NCBI GenBank assembly: GCA_023412765.1
Contig: JAEZBX010000217.1
Span: 1-30,401, forward strand
DNA: 30,401 nucleotides
Reading direction: 5' to 3'
DNA from: Bacteroidota bacterium
GTDB lineage: Bacteria > Bacteroidota > Bacteroidia > Cytophagales > Cyclobacteriaceae
Positions 18,011 through 26,777 of this stretch are shown here, in pieces. Every line of letters begins with the position of its first letter. Positions within the stretch are counted from its first letter, which is position 1. Made by a program: the position numbers and the translations under genes. The notes under the pieces are model-generated. The model was not told the origin of the DNA. It saw nothing but the letters and a program-made list of their open reading frames with translations, and searched no databases.

Positions 18011-19207
18011 TTATTCTATGACTGTCAGTAGTGTGTTGAGCTTCAATTCTGTTTCCTCCCATTCCATTTCAGGAATTGAATCCTGAGTAATACCTGCGCC
18101 GGCATACAAGATCAAAGATTCCTTCAACACCTGTAGGCAACGTAAGTTTACAAAAATATCTGTGCGATTTTTGAAATTGACTGGGCCGAGATATCCAGCA
18201 TAAAATTGCCGATCGTAATTTTCGTGTTTTCGGATGAATTCAAGCGCTGTGTCCAATGGCTGACCGCAGACGGCCGAAGTAGGGTGTAACAGTTGGAGCA
18301 TAACAGACCCGAGCGTTGGAAAATTTGTTGCTTCCATGTCTACCGTGAAGTCTGATTTGAGATGGATGAGGTTGCCAGCTACGACCGTTCTCGGTCCATG
18401 CTCGTCATATTCACGGAGTCTGATTTTTTTAAAACAACTGATAATGTAACGCTCAACCAATGCCTGTTCTTCGATATCTTTTTGAGTCCAGGCGACTGAT
18501 TTGATATTAACGCCTTGGCTATACGCCTGCGTACCGGCCAGTGCAGTTGTTTTAAATATGCGTTTATCCTGAACGGACACAAGGAGCTCAGGTGAAGCGC
18601 CAAGCCAGCTTCCTTCGTTAGGCAATGTGACAAACGAGATCAAAGCATTGCCGTAAAGCCTGCATAATTTTTGAAAAGCGTTAACGACATTGAAGTCGTC
18701 TTTTCGATCAACCGCCTTCGTTCTTGAAAGAACTACTTTTTCAAATACATGGGCATCGATTGAACTAACTGCACGGGCAACCAACTCCATGAAATGACTG
18801 CTGATAGAAGGATCAATACGTAACGCTTTGCCTAAATGCAAATCAGTAGTTGCGTCATCGTCGGCATTAAGTTTCTCGGCAAATAATTTATCTAGAGAAC
18901 TTCCATCAGTGGATTCGAATTTTTCGAGTTGCCCGTTTTCAAATGAAAATGCCAGGTCTGCGTCGAGGAAAATTCGTTCCGCGGATGCGTCAAATGGCGC
19001 AAATATGAATCCAGCTTCAAGATCTTCAAATGGTTGGCCCGAAGCCAGCGGTCTCGGATTTCTAGAGAGGATTAGCCGTGTAACACCATCGTTGGGTAAG
19101 CGCCACACCGCGACCGCATATTTATTCTTAACTGCGTAGTTGATCAATAAGGAGATATATTCAGTTTCATTTAGAATCGGGTTGGAAACTGAAGTCGATG
19201 TTGCCAT
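18011..19207 (-). CDS. menF: Isochorismate synthase (MenF/EntC family)
   Basis: A 398-residue chorismate-utilising enzyme. Visible family motifs are FEKVVLSRTKAVD, with the catalytic Lys region, LGASPELLVS, and TSAVCGQPLDTALEFIRKHE followed by YDRQFYAGYLG and the C-terminal AGAGITQDSIPEMEWEET with Mg-binding glutamates. It converts chorismate to isochorismate, the first committed step of menaquinone synthesis. It sits 5 bp after the thioesterase stop and 14 bp before menD. Catechol siderophore synthesis would be the alternative role, but the men neighbours make that unlikely. Confidence 0.92.
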   Translation of the reverse strand: MATSTSVSNPILNETEYISLLINYAVKNKYAVAVWRLPNDGVTRLILSRNPRPLASGQPFEDLEAGFIFAPFDASAERIFLDADLAFSFENGQLEKFESTDGSSLDKLFAEKLNADDDATTDLHLGKALRIDPSISSHFMELVARAVSSIDAHVFEKVVLSRTKAVDRKDDFNVVNAFQKLCRLYGNALISFVTLPNEGSWLGASPELLVSVQDKRIFKTTALAGTQAYSQGVNIKSVAWTQKDIEEQALVERYIISCFKKIRLREYDEHGPRTVVAGNLIHLKSDFTVDMEATNFPTLGSVMLQLLHPTSAVCGQPLDTALEFIRKHENYDRQFYAGYLGPVNFKNRTDIFVNLRCLQVLKESLILYAGAGITQDSIPEMEWEETELKLNTLLTVIE

Positions 19208-19212
19208 AAACC

Positions 19213-19638
19213 CTATTTCTTTTTTTCCAGTATCGCCATAGTGATCCGGCTAATACAAATAAGTTCGTTTGCTTCGTTTGTTATGCGTATTTCCCAAACA
19301 TGTGTTTGTTTACCTAAATGCACAGGCTGGGTGCGGCCAGTAACAAAACCGTTGCGGATGGATTTGATATGGTTCGCATTGATCTCAAGGCCGACGCAGA
19401 GCCTGGAATCGTCTACACAGAGCGTTGCAGCTACACTCCCTAATGTTTCTGCCAGCGCAACCGATGCCCCTCCGTGCAAGAGGCCAAGCGGCTGGCGCGT
19501 TCTATCGTCGACGGGCATACGTGCAACAATGAAATCATCGCCGATTTCCGTGAACTCGATGCCTAACAGGCCCGGCATGCTATTTCTCGACATCTCGTTA
19601 AGTGATGCGGGTGTTACATTTTGCTTAAAAATTCCCAT
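19213..19638 (-). CDS. menI: Hotdog-fold thioesterase, probable DHNA-CoA thioesterase
   Basis: A 141-residue PaaI/YdiI-type hotdog protein. The motif RQPLGLLHGGASVALAET carries the catalytic features of the YdiI/MenI group: Q49, H55 and catalytic E64. It is the first gene of the men operon and is followed after 5 bp by menF. Given MenB in the same operon, hydrolysis of 1,4-dihydroxy-2-naphthoyl-CoA is the best-supported role; the symbol rests on motif plus context. Confidence 0.8.
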   Translation of the reverse strand: MGIFKQNVTPASLNEMSRNSMPGLLGIEFTEIGDDFIVARMPVDDRTRQPLGLLHGGASVALAETLGSVAATLCVDDSRLCVGLEINANHIKSIRNGFVTGRTQPVHLGKQTHVWEIRITNEANELICISRITMAILEKKK

Positions 19639-19681
19639 GAAACTATTTATCAGTTCACCGTCGGACTCTATGGTAATTCCT

Positions 19682-19689
19682 TATTTTTG
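19682..19689 (+). promoter_or_regulatory. Candidate -7 box for the histidine phosphatase gene
   Basis: TATTTTTG matches TAnnTTTG exactly. Transcription would start near 19695, giving a leader of roughly 14 nt before the TTG start at 19709. No clear -33 TTG is present. Confidence 0.5.
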
Positions 19690-19693
19690 CGCC

Positions 19694-19701
19694 CAAAATT
19701 A
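19694..19701 (-). promoter_or_regulatory. Candidate -7 box for the men operon
   Basis: On the minus strand this reads TAATTTTG, an exact TAnnTTTG match, about 56 bp before the ATG of the thioesterase gene. It lies only 4 bp from the opposing box at 19682-19689. Confidence 0.5.
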
Positions 19702-19708
19702 TTGAAAA

Positions 19709-20329
19709 TTGGACAGCAAAAAAATCTACATCGTTCGTCATGGACAGACTGATTTCAACCTGAAGAACATTGTTCAGGGAAGCGGTGTGGATAGCAGCCT
19801 GAATGATCGTGGTATTGCCCAGGCGAAAGCATTCTTTGAGCAATACAAGCATGTGCCATTCGATAAAATCTATACGTCAACATTAAAAAGGACGACCGAA
19901 ACGGTTAAAAGCTTTCTTGACTTAGGAATCCCCAATGAATCATTTTCGGGTTTAAACGAGATCAGCTGGGGTAACAAGGAAGGTTTTAAGATTACTCCGG
20001 AAGAAGATCAATACTATCACTATATGCTGAAACAATGGCAGCTGGGTAATACTTCGCTCAAAATTGAACAAGGCGAAAGCCCTGACGACGTTGTTCGCAG
20101 AATGAAACCGGTAGTTGATTATATCATGAGCAGAACGGAAGAAAAAACAGTCCTCATCTGCATGCATGGCCGCGCCATCCGAATCTTGCTTTGTATTCTT
20201 CTTAACTATCCGCTAAAGTCGATGGATATGTTTGAACACGAGAATCTTTGCCTGTATCTGCTAGACTATACAAATGGTCAATTTACCATTGAGCTTAACA
20301 ACGACGTTTCTCATTTGCGCTTCATTTGA
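19709..20329 (+). CDS. Histidine phosphatase family (phosphoglycerate mutase-like) protein
   Basis: A 206-residue protein with the RHG motif at residues 10-12 (IYIVRHGQTDFN), SSLNDRGIAQA, YTSTLKRTTET, an acidic LNEISWG (probable proton donor) and the second histidine in CMHGRAIR near residue 154. This is a complete active-site set; the substrate cannot be told from sequence. The start is TTG at 19709: a TGA lies in frame at 19703, and no earlier start exists. The 3' end overlaps the TPR gene on the opposite strand by 19 bp. Confidence 0.9.
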   Translation: MDSKKIYIVRHGQTDFNLKNIVQGSGVDSSLNDRGIAQAKAFFEQYKHVPFDKIYTSTLKRTTETVKSFLDLGIPNESFSGLNEISWGNKEGFKITPEEDQYYHYMLKQWQLGNTSLKIEQGESPDDVVRRMKPVVDYIMSRTEEKTVLICMHGRAIRILLCILLNYPLKSMDMFEHENLCLYLLDYTNGQFTIELNNDVSHLRFI

Positions 20330-21789
20330 TCCAGCGCGGACTTTGCCTTGCTGTCGATACTATTTTTGTATTCGTGCCTGCTATAGGTGAGTGCTCTGTT
20401 AAAATAGTTTTTTGCTTCGCTTTCGGCGCCTTCATTCAACGCAATATAACCCAACTGCAGACAAGAGTTAGGAGCAAAATACCACGGCTCGTTTCCAGTT
20501 ACTTCGATAGTTTTCTGATAAAGTTTTTTCGCCGATTGAATTTCATCGCTATGATGCGCAACACGAGCTTTCCTATAAAAATATTCTGCGCGATCACGAA
20601 GGGTGGGAATATCGGCATCGCGAACTGAATCGAGTATAACCTTTGCGCGTTGATAGTAGCCGCCATCGGTAGCGTATCTTGCTTTCGTAAGCATCAGGTG
20701 TGGAAGTTCTGCTTCAGCAAGACTTCTCGCAGCATACTTATCTGCTTCAGACGCATCTTTGCCCATGGATTTTGCCAACTTGAAAGTCGCATGTGCATCG
20801 TTAGAGTTACCATTTAACCAATAACACAACCCTATTTTGTAATAGGCATCCTTGATGCCATTTTGGCCGCGATAGTTGCTGATAAACCAACGATATGAAG
20901 AAATTGCTTCGACGTACTCACCTTTGTATAGGCAAATTTCTCCTCGAAGGTAACGAGCCAAATGCAACGGCTCACCATCAACCTGACTGTCGAGGCTATC
21001 CAACATGGCAAGAGCCTGATCACTCTCTCTATTCTTCCGGGCCATCGCGCTACCGAGAAAAAGTACTAGCCTATTCGTTGGATGTTCGTTAAGAAGCGAC
21101 TGTATTTCGCGCATTCCATCATCGGGTTGTTGCATCAGGAATCCGAGGATTAGTGCATTTATTACTTTGCCTTCAAAAGAAAAAGGATCGCTCACCTGTT
21201 TAAGTTCCTCCAATCCTTTTGCTGCCGATCCCTCGACACCTAAAAGACTTAGTATCCAGTTGTATTTCTGAGGGACTGATCCGATAATTACGTTCAGCAA
21301 CCCGGATGTTTTGTTCACAGCGTCAAACTTTGGGAAACGCTCCTTCAAAGTTTTTACAGTAAGGTAGGCCTGTCGTAGGTTTAATGCTGCATCGAATTCG
21401 TGACCGAACTTAAGGTAAACGAATGCCCATTGTATCCTGATTTCTGCTTGCAGCAGTAAATCTGCCGCTGAATTAAGTTTTGTTTTGCGCTCAAGTCGGC
21501 TATTGAAACGTTCCTCGAAAACCGAAAATTTTTCTGCGTCTTCGTTGATAAGTAACTCAATAGCTTCCGTAAGAGAAACGACATAATGTTGTTGAGACGT
21601 AGTCGGGGAGGGGATGAGTTGATGTACCTTCTCAAAATCAAGGTTCAAGGTGTATCGATAAGCCTGTTCGGTTGACTCGTCAAACTCCCATTGTGAATCT
21701 GTGGCACCTAACGCAATTGTAGATAGCAACAAAAAAAGGCAAACCGAAATGGCTGCCTTTTTTATATAGCGGGTAAAATGATTATTCAA
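20311..21789 (-). CDS. Exported TPR-repeat protein (TTC39/Iml2-like pattern)
   Basis: About 492 residues: a signal peptide or membrane anchor (YIKKAAISVCLFLLLSTIALG) then helix-turn-helix repeats with TPR spacing through to the end, for example YYKIGLCYWLNGNSNDAHAT and LQLGYIALNEGAESEAKNY. The segment GLLNVIIGSVPQKYNWILS with LLGVEGSAAKGLEEL resembles the TTC39/Iml2 (DUF3808) signature; function is unknown. I chose TTG at 21789 because it overlaps the previous gene's stop and follows AGAAGGA, while the ATG at 21852 would bury 71 bp in the upstream gene. It is the last gene of a three-gene operon. Confidence 0.8.
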   Translation of the reverse strand: MNNHFTRYIKKAAISVCLFLLLSTIALGATDSQWEFDESTEQAYRYTLNLDFEKVHQLIPSPTTSQQHYVVSLTEAIELLINEDAEKFSVFEERFNSRLERKTKLNSAADLLLQAEIRIQWAFVYLKFGHEFDAALNLRQAYLTVKTLKERFPKFDAVNKTSGLLNVIIGSVPQKYNWILSLLGVEGSAAKGLEELKQVSDPFSFEGKVINALILGFLMQQPDDGMREIQSLLNEHPTNRLVLFLGSAMARKNRESDQALAMLDSLDSQVDGEPLHLARYLRGEICLYKGEYVEAISSYRWFISNYRGQNGIKDAYYKIGLCYWLNGNSNDAHATFKLAKSMGKDASEADKYAARSLAEAELPHLMLTKARYATDGGYYQRAKVILDSVRDADIPTLRDRAEYFYRKARVAHHSDEIQSAKKLYQKTIEVTGNEPWYFAPNSCLQLGYIALNEGAESEAKNYFNRALTYSRHEYKNSIDSKAKSALDQMKRK

Positions 21790-22585
21790 CTTTTTTCCTT
21801 CTAGCCGCAGGAGCTGCGACAACTTTTGCACTTTTAGGTTTGTCGCCTTCATCCAAAGAATCCATATCTACATCAGCCAATATACGACCGGAATGTTCAT
21901 CAATAACAATTTTCTTCTTCTCTCTGATCTCGGCGATCTTTTGTGGTGGTATCACAATGTTACAGCCCTCAGCTGCACCGCGTACGACGCGTACAACAGC
22001 TAACCCGTTTGTCAGGCTCTTTCGCAATCTTTCGTAATACTTGAGGAGTTTGTCTTCGATCTTCTTGGTGGCTTTGTCTCTCTCAGCTAACAGTCTCTTT
22101 TCTTCTTCGTGGCTTTCGGCTAGGATGCCGTCGAGTTCTTTTTTCTTTGTTTCAAGGTGGTCGCCTCTTTCCTTGATCTGATTGTTAATTCTCTCTATCT
22201 CGTCCTTTTTGGCTGTGATGCTGTCCTTTCCTTCTTTTATCTTCTTTTCGCAGATCTGGATTTCAAGTTCCTGTAGTTCGATTTCTTTGGTGATGGCGTC
22301 AAATTCCCGGTTGTTCCTAACGTTTTTTTGCTGCTCTGAATATTTCTTGATTAGTTTTTCAGCTTCCTTGATCCCTTCCTTGTGCTTTTTTATTGCTTCT
22401 TCTATTTCCTTTTGATCTGCTTCGTGTCGTGTTTGCCTCGTCTTGTACCCCTCAATTTCATCCTCAAGATCCTGAACCTCGTCGGGAAGGTCGCCTCTCA
22501 GCTTTTTTAGTTCGTCCAGTTTTGTGTCGATGAACTGTAGTTTTACTAGTGCTTCGAGCTTCTGTGCAACTGATTGATTTTCCAT
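21782..22585 (-). CDS. Coiled-coil protein of the C4 zinc-ribbon family with lost cysteines
   Basis: A 267-residue protein: a long charged coiled coil (about residues 5-190) followed by a region matching the C-terminal zinc ribbon of the COG1579/zf-RING_7 family. In that family the ribbon has two Cys-x-x-Cys-type pairs. Here the first pair reads GAAEGC (Ala205, Cys208) and the second reads DEHSGRIL (Asp229, Ser232), so three of four ligands are gone while the IPPQ and GRIL framework stays. The tail is basic and Ala/Lys rich. It starts 3 bp after the Nif3-like gene and is followed by the TPR gene. Family members have no firmly established function known to me. Confidence 0.85.
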   Translation of the reverse strand: MENQSVAQKLEALVKLQFIDTKLDELKKLRGDLPDEVQDLEDEIEGYKTRQTRHEADQKEIEEAIKKHKEGIKEAEKLIKKYSEQQKNVRNNREFDAITKEIELQELEIQICEKKIKEGKDSITAKKDEIERINNQIKERGDHLETKKKELDGILAESHEEEKRLLAERDKATKKIEDKLLKYYERLRKSLTNGLAVVRVVRGAAEGCNIVIPPQKIAEIREKKKIVIDEHSGRILADVDMDSLDEGDKPKSAKVVAAPAARRKKVE

Positions 22586-22588
22586 TCG

Positions 22589-23695
22589 TTATATGTAGCT
22601 TATTGGATTTGTTCGGGTTTTTGAAAAAATGATCGCAAAAGTATGAAATTTTTTCGTTAAAACCTGCATTAAAAGTTCTTTGGTGAAAACCTCACTCTCG
22701 TAGTGACCGATATCGGCAATCATTATCTTGTTATCAGCATCAAAAAACTGGTGATATTTCAAGTCAGCGGTCACAAATGCGTCAGCCCCGGCTTGAATGG
22801 CGTTAGGCAACAGAAAGCTGCCTGCGCCGCCACAAACGGCGACTTTCTTAATGTTTTTGGAGAGTGGAGCGGTGTGTCGAATCGCGCTCAGGTTCATCTT
22901 ATTTTTTAAACTTTGAAGGAAGCGTAAAGGTTCCTCGGGTACTTCTAATTCTCCAATCATCCCGGAACCAACCTGCTGATTCTCATTCAACAATGGGAGC
23001 AGATAATAGGCAACCTCCTCATATGGATGCGCGGCCCTTAAAACGCTAAGGATCTTGGTCTTAAGATATTCCGGCAGGATCACCTCAACCCGGGATTCTT
23101 CGACAAACGTTTGTTTCTGGTGCTCGCCTATAAACGGGTTAGTAGATTCGGTAGGCATGAAGGTACCAATGCCTTCCAGTTGAAAGCTACAATTTTTGTA
23201 ATCGCCCACCTGTCCGGCACCGGCTTCATAAAGGGCGGCCGTCACCTTCGCAGCGCTTTCTTTTGGAATAAATGTTACCAGCTTGTTGAGCGTATCTTGT
23301 TTGGGAGCCAGCACTTTAAGGTCCTTCAGTCCGATTTTTTCACAGATCATTTTGTTGACCCCTGTATGCACGTTATCCAGGTTTGTATGGATGGCATAGA
23401 TTGCAATGTCGTTCTTAATGGCCTTAATGATCGTACGCTCTACATATGTGCTGCCCGTTAATTTCCGGAGTCCCTTGAAAACAATTGGATGGTGACTGAC
23501 AATCAGGTTGCAGCCCGTCTTGATAGCTTCATCCACTACATCTTCAGTACAATCAAGCGAAATAAGAAGACCCTTCACTTCATCGTTCGCGTTGCCTGTG
23601 ATTAGTCCGGAATTATCATACGACTCCTGGTAACTGAGTGGTGCCCACTCCTCAAGGTATCGGGTTACATCTTTTATTTTTATACTTGCGTCCAT
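22589..23695 (-). CDS. Nif3-like dinuclear metal centre protein (DUF34/YqfO type)
   Basis: A 368-residue Nif3/DUF34 protein. The metal ligands are visible as HHP (68-70), HTNLD (H103, D107) and C-terminal GHYESE. The long middle (about residues 135-235, with HPYEEVAYYLLPL) is the PII-like insert seen in the longer YqfO-type members. GTP cyclohydrolase I type 2 is a common but weakly supported annotation. First gene of an operon with the zinc-ribbon-like coiled-coil protein, a pairing common in Bacteroidota. It is divergent from lpxK across 57 bp. Confidence 0.93.
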   Translation of the reverse strand: MDASIKIKDVTRYLEEWAPLSYQESYDNSGLITGNANDEVKGLLISLDCTEDVVDEAIKTGCNLIVSHHPIVFKGLRKLTGSTYVERTIIKAIKNDIAIYAIHTNLDNVHTGVNKMICEKIGLKDLKVLAPKQDTLNKLVTFIPKESAAKVTAALYEAGAGQVGDYKNCSFQLEGIGTFMPTESTNPFIGEHQKQTFVEESRVEVILPEYLKTKILSVLRAAHPYEEVAYYLLPLLNENQQVGSGMIGELEVPEEPLRFLQSLKNKMNLSAIRHTAPLSKNIKKVAVCGGAGSFLLPNAIQAGADAFVTADLKYHQFFDADNKIMIADIGHYESEVFTKELLMQVLTKKFHTFAIIFSKTRTNPISYI

Positions 23696-23752
23696 GAATT
23701 AGCAATTTCGATGCTCAAGTTAGAGTTTGGACGTTAAGGTTCAAGGTGTACA

Positions 23753-24787
23753 ATGATTTTACTAAGGATATTACTCTTTCCTTTTTCATGGCTTTATTAT
23801 TTGGTTACCGAGTTAAGGAACCGAATGTACGACCGGGGACTTAAGCCATCGGTAAGATTTGAAATTCCCGTCATTAGCGTCGGGAATTTGTCGGTCGGTG
23901 GAACTGGAAAGACGCCGATGATCGAACATCTGATCCGGCTCCTTCACGACAAGCATAAGATTGCTACCCTAAGCAGAGGTTATGGACGTAAAACCACTGG
24001 GTTTCGAATTGCTGATGCCAATGATAATGCTCAAACTTTAGGCGATGAACCTTATCAACTGTACAAGAAATACGGAAACAATATCACGGTATCGGTAGGC
24101 GAAGAACGCGCTCTTGCCATCCCATTAATACTTCAGGAAGACGAAGATATCCAGGCCATCCTGCTTGACGACGCATTTCAACACCGACAGGTTGTGCCGC
24201 GGTTTTCAATTCTCCTTACCGACTATCGCAAACCGTTTTTTGAGGATTTTCTACTACCCTCCGGACGTCTTCGCGAGAGCAAATGGAGTTCGAAACGGGC
24301 AGACGTGATCGTGGTGTCGAAATGTCCCGCTGAAATTTCCGACGATGCAATGATGGACGTGGAAAAATCGATCAGACAGTATGCAGAGAAGCCTGTGTTT
24401 TTTTCATCGATCCGCTATGGGAAACCGACGGCCTTTTTAAATCCGATCGATGTTCCTTTTGAAAAAGTTGTTTTGGTCACGGCTATTGCAAATGCTGCTC
24501 CGCTTGAAGAATACGTTCGTGACAATTATACTCTAATAAAACATTTTTCCTATCGGGATCACCATTACTACACTATACAAGATGTTAAAGAATGGCAGGA
24601 GTTTTCAAGCCGGAATGCCAACGTGGTATTTTTGACTACCGAAAAAGATAAAGTGAAATTAGAAAGCGAGGAAGTTCAGGATGAAATAAGATCGCTTTCT
24701 ATCTATTACCTGCCGATAGAAGTGGACTTTATTAAAGCTGGTCAGGATTTTGATGAAATGGTCTTAAACACAGTAAGGAGTGCCTAG
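23753..24787 (+). CDS. lpxK: Tetraacyldisaccharide 4'-kinase
   Basis: A 344-residue protein of normal LpxK length. It has an N-terminal membrane-associated segment (LLFPFSWLYYLV), the P-loop SVGNLSVGGTGKTP at residues 42-55, TLSRGYGRKT and the DDAFQHR motif. LpxK phosphorylates the lipid A disaccharide at the 4' position on the inner membrane, so the organism makes lipid A. The start ATG at 23753 gives the canonical N-terminus. The putative porin gene follows directly, with a possible 8-bp overlap depending on its start. Confidence 0.95.
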   Translation: MILLRILLFPFSWLYYLVTELRNRMYDRGLKPSVRFEIPVISVGNLSVGGTGKTPMIEHLIRLLHDKHKIATLSRGYGRKTTGFRIADANDNAQTLGDEPYQLYKKYGNNITVSVGEERALAIPLILQEDEDIQAILLDDAFQHRQVVPRFSILLTDYRKPFFEDFLLPSGRLRESKWSSKRADVIVVSKCPAEISDDAMMDVEKSIRQYAEKPVFFSSIRYGKPTAFLNPIDVPFEKVVLVTAIANAAPLEEYVRDNYTLIKHFSYRDHHYYTIQDVKEWQEFSSRNANVVFLTTEKDKVKLESEEVQDEIRSLSIYYLPIEVDFIKAGQDFDEMVLNTVRSA

Positions 24788-24836
24788 AAATAGCAGCTGT
24801 GTTATTAAGATAAACATCAATGCAGTAATTTTACCC

Positions 24837-26741
24837 GTGCATTTTTTTAGATATATCCTCATTTTGCTTGTAATCTGCATTGCGGTAATTAATGCATTGG
24901 CGCAGGATCAACCGAGTCGGCGGGGCAGCCAGATCATAGACGATACAACAAAGCAGGTGTACGGTCCAAAAACATCCAGGTACTATTTTGAAAAGGATGT
25001 TTTTTTCAACCAGATAACCTATCATCCCATAGACACTGCCATTAGAAATTTTCATCGGTACACCTTCGTTCAACAATATGGATACCGATACCAGGATCTC
25101 GGAAATATCGGTACCGCTATAGCACCCATCTTTTACAAAGTACCAGACGTTATTGGGGCAACCTCTGGATTCTACGCTTATGATCTTTATTGGGATGATG
25201 AACAGGTTCGTTATTATGATACCAAGTCACCGTACACCAATATCCGCGCATCATTAGGGGGAAAGGGGAGGTCGATGACCCGTGTTACATTCAGCAGAAA
25301 TATCACTCCGCAATGGAATTTTGGGTTCACCTATAGAGCGCTTTTGATCGATAAGCAGATTCAGCGGTCGGGCAAAGGTGATCGCAATGTTCGTGGAACG
25401 TACTACGACATTTACACGTCCTATCAATCGCCTGACAGTGCGTATAGGGCGATATTTAATTTTCGCAGGAACAATCATGAGGCGGATGAGTATGGCGGAA
25501 TAAATGCTGGTGATGAACCTGGAAATTTTGAATACAAAGACTATTTCTTCGTAAACGCTCAGCCTTCACTAACGGATGCGTTGAGCGGAGACCTGAGAAT
25601 GAACTTACATCTATATCATCAATACGAAATCGGTCGCGCGTTGCAGGTCTATCATACCTTTGACCGATACCGCCAGGGTAACAAATTTCTGGATGGATCT
25701 TCCAAGATTCCTTACTACGACTATTACAATAAAGCCGTGGATAGTGTAAAGACTTCTGACAAGGTTAAGTTTAAATACGTTCGGAATGAGCTGGGCATAA
25801 AAGGCAACCTGCTTAAACTGTTTTACAATGGTTATTACGCGATCCGTGACTACACTTTTACAAATATCCACACAGAGGGGCAACAGTCTGAGGTAGAAAG
25901 TTATCTCGGTGGACGTATGGCATTGCATCTTGATTCTATCGGAGAAGTTAATGCCTGGGTGGAGATTCAGCAAAATGGAAATTACCGTGCTGACGGTCAG
26001 ATCAAAAGCAAATGGTTTGAGGGATCAGTGAAGCAGGTGCAATATTCGCCGAGCATGCTACAGCAAAATTATGTTGGCACCCACCACGTGTGGTCTAATG
26101 ATTTTAATAATGTAAACGTTACTGAGATAAAGGGCTACCTTCATTACAAATCAAAGGTCTTACGTGTCTCCCCGGGTATGACTTTTACAAGATTGGGAAA
26201 CTATATTTTCTTCCAGGAGGATACCGTCTCAAACGTTCCACCAGTTACTCCCTTCCAATCGTCGGGTCAGCAGGTTATTTTTTCGCCTGAGCTCAAGTTT
26301 GGACTAACAATTATGCGGCACATAAATTTTTCGACGGATGTAATCTATTCCGAATTGCTGGACAACCCTGACGACGCCATCCAGCTTCCTAAGTGGTTTA
26401 TAAATGCACAATTGTCGTACGAGAACATTTTTTTCAATGGTAATTTGGACATGCACGCCGGCGTAGATGTACATTATCGGTCCGCATATTATCCGTTGGC
26501 ATATGATGTCCCCATTCAGCAGTTTTACTTACAGGAAAGGCATACGGGAAATGCCCTCAAAGTCCCGGCTTCTCCGATTGTAGATGTTTTCTTTAGCGCA
26601 CGCATTAAACGAGGCAGGATTTTCTTCAAGTACCATAACTTACTTCAGACATTTTCGGAGGAGGGATACATGCTAACACCCGGCTATCCAGGTCAACGAA
26701 ATATTATTGACTTTGGGTTTGATTGGTCGTTTTACGACTAA
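24837..26741 (+). CDS. Putative porin (Bacteroidota outer-membrane beta-barrel)
   Basis: About 634 residues with a signal peptide (MHFFRYILILLVICIAVINA) then alternating beta-strand sequence throughout, ending in the aromatic strand DFGFDWSFYD, as in outer-membrane barrels. The pattern fits the putative porin family of Bacteroidota (PF14121 type). The open frame extends to a GTG at 24780 that overlaps lpxK by 8 bp; I chose GTG at 24837 because it gives a compact signal peptide. The two positions cannot be separated without experiment. Its substrate is unknown. No terminator is obvious before the next gene. Confidence 0.8.
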   Translation: MHFFRYILILLVICIAVINALAQDQPSRRGSQIIDDTTKQVYGPKTSRYYFEKDVFFNQITYHPIDTAIRNFHRYTFVQQYGYRYQDLGNIGTAIAPIFYKVPDVIGATSGFYAYDLYWDDEQVRYYDTKSPYTNIRASLGGKGRSMTRVTFSRNITPQWNFGFTYRALLIDKQIQRSGKGDRNVRGTYYDIYTSYQSPDSAYRAIFNFRRNNHEADEYGGINAGDEPGNFEYKDYFFVNAQPSLTDALSGDLRMNLHLYHQYEIGRALQVYHTFDRYRQGNKFLDGSSKIPYYDYYNKAVDSVKTSDKVKFKYVRNELGIKGNLLKLFYNGYYAIRDYTFTNIHTEGQQSEVESYLGGRMALHLDSIGEVNAWVEIQQNGNYRADGQIKSKWFEGSVKQVQYSPSMLQQNYVGTHHVWSNDFNNVNVTEIKGYLHYKSKVLRVSPGMTFTRLGNYIFFQEDTVSNVPPVTPFQSSGQQVIFSPELKFGLTIMRHINFSTDVIYSELLDNPDDAIQLPKWFINAQLSYENIFFNGNLDMHAGVDVHYRSAYYPLAYDVPIQQFYLQERHTGNALKVPASPIVDVFFSARIKRGRIFFKYHNLLQTFSEEGYMLTPGYPGQRNIIDFGFDWSFYD

Positions 26742-26777
26742 CTTGACTGAACAACGTTTGACTATAATATCAGTATC

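Noticed and set aside
26742..26777. TATAAT-like promoter before miaE
   Set aside because: TTGAC and TATAAT occur with almost no spacer, and the -7 candidate AACGTTTG lacks the leading T; not supported.
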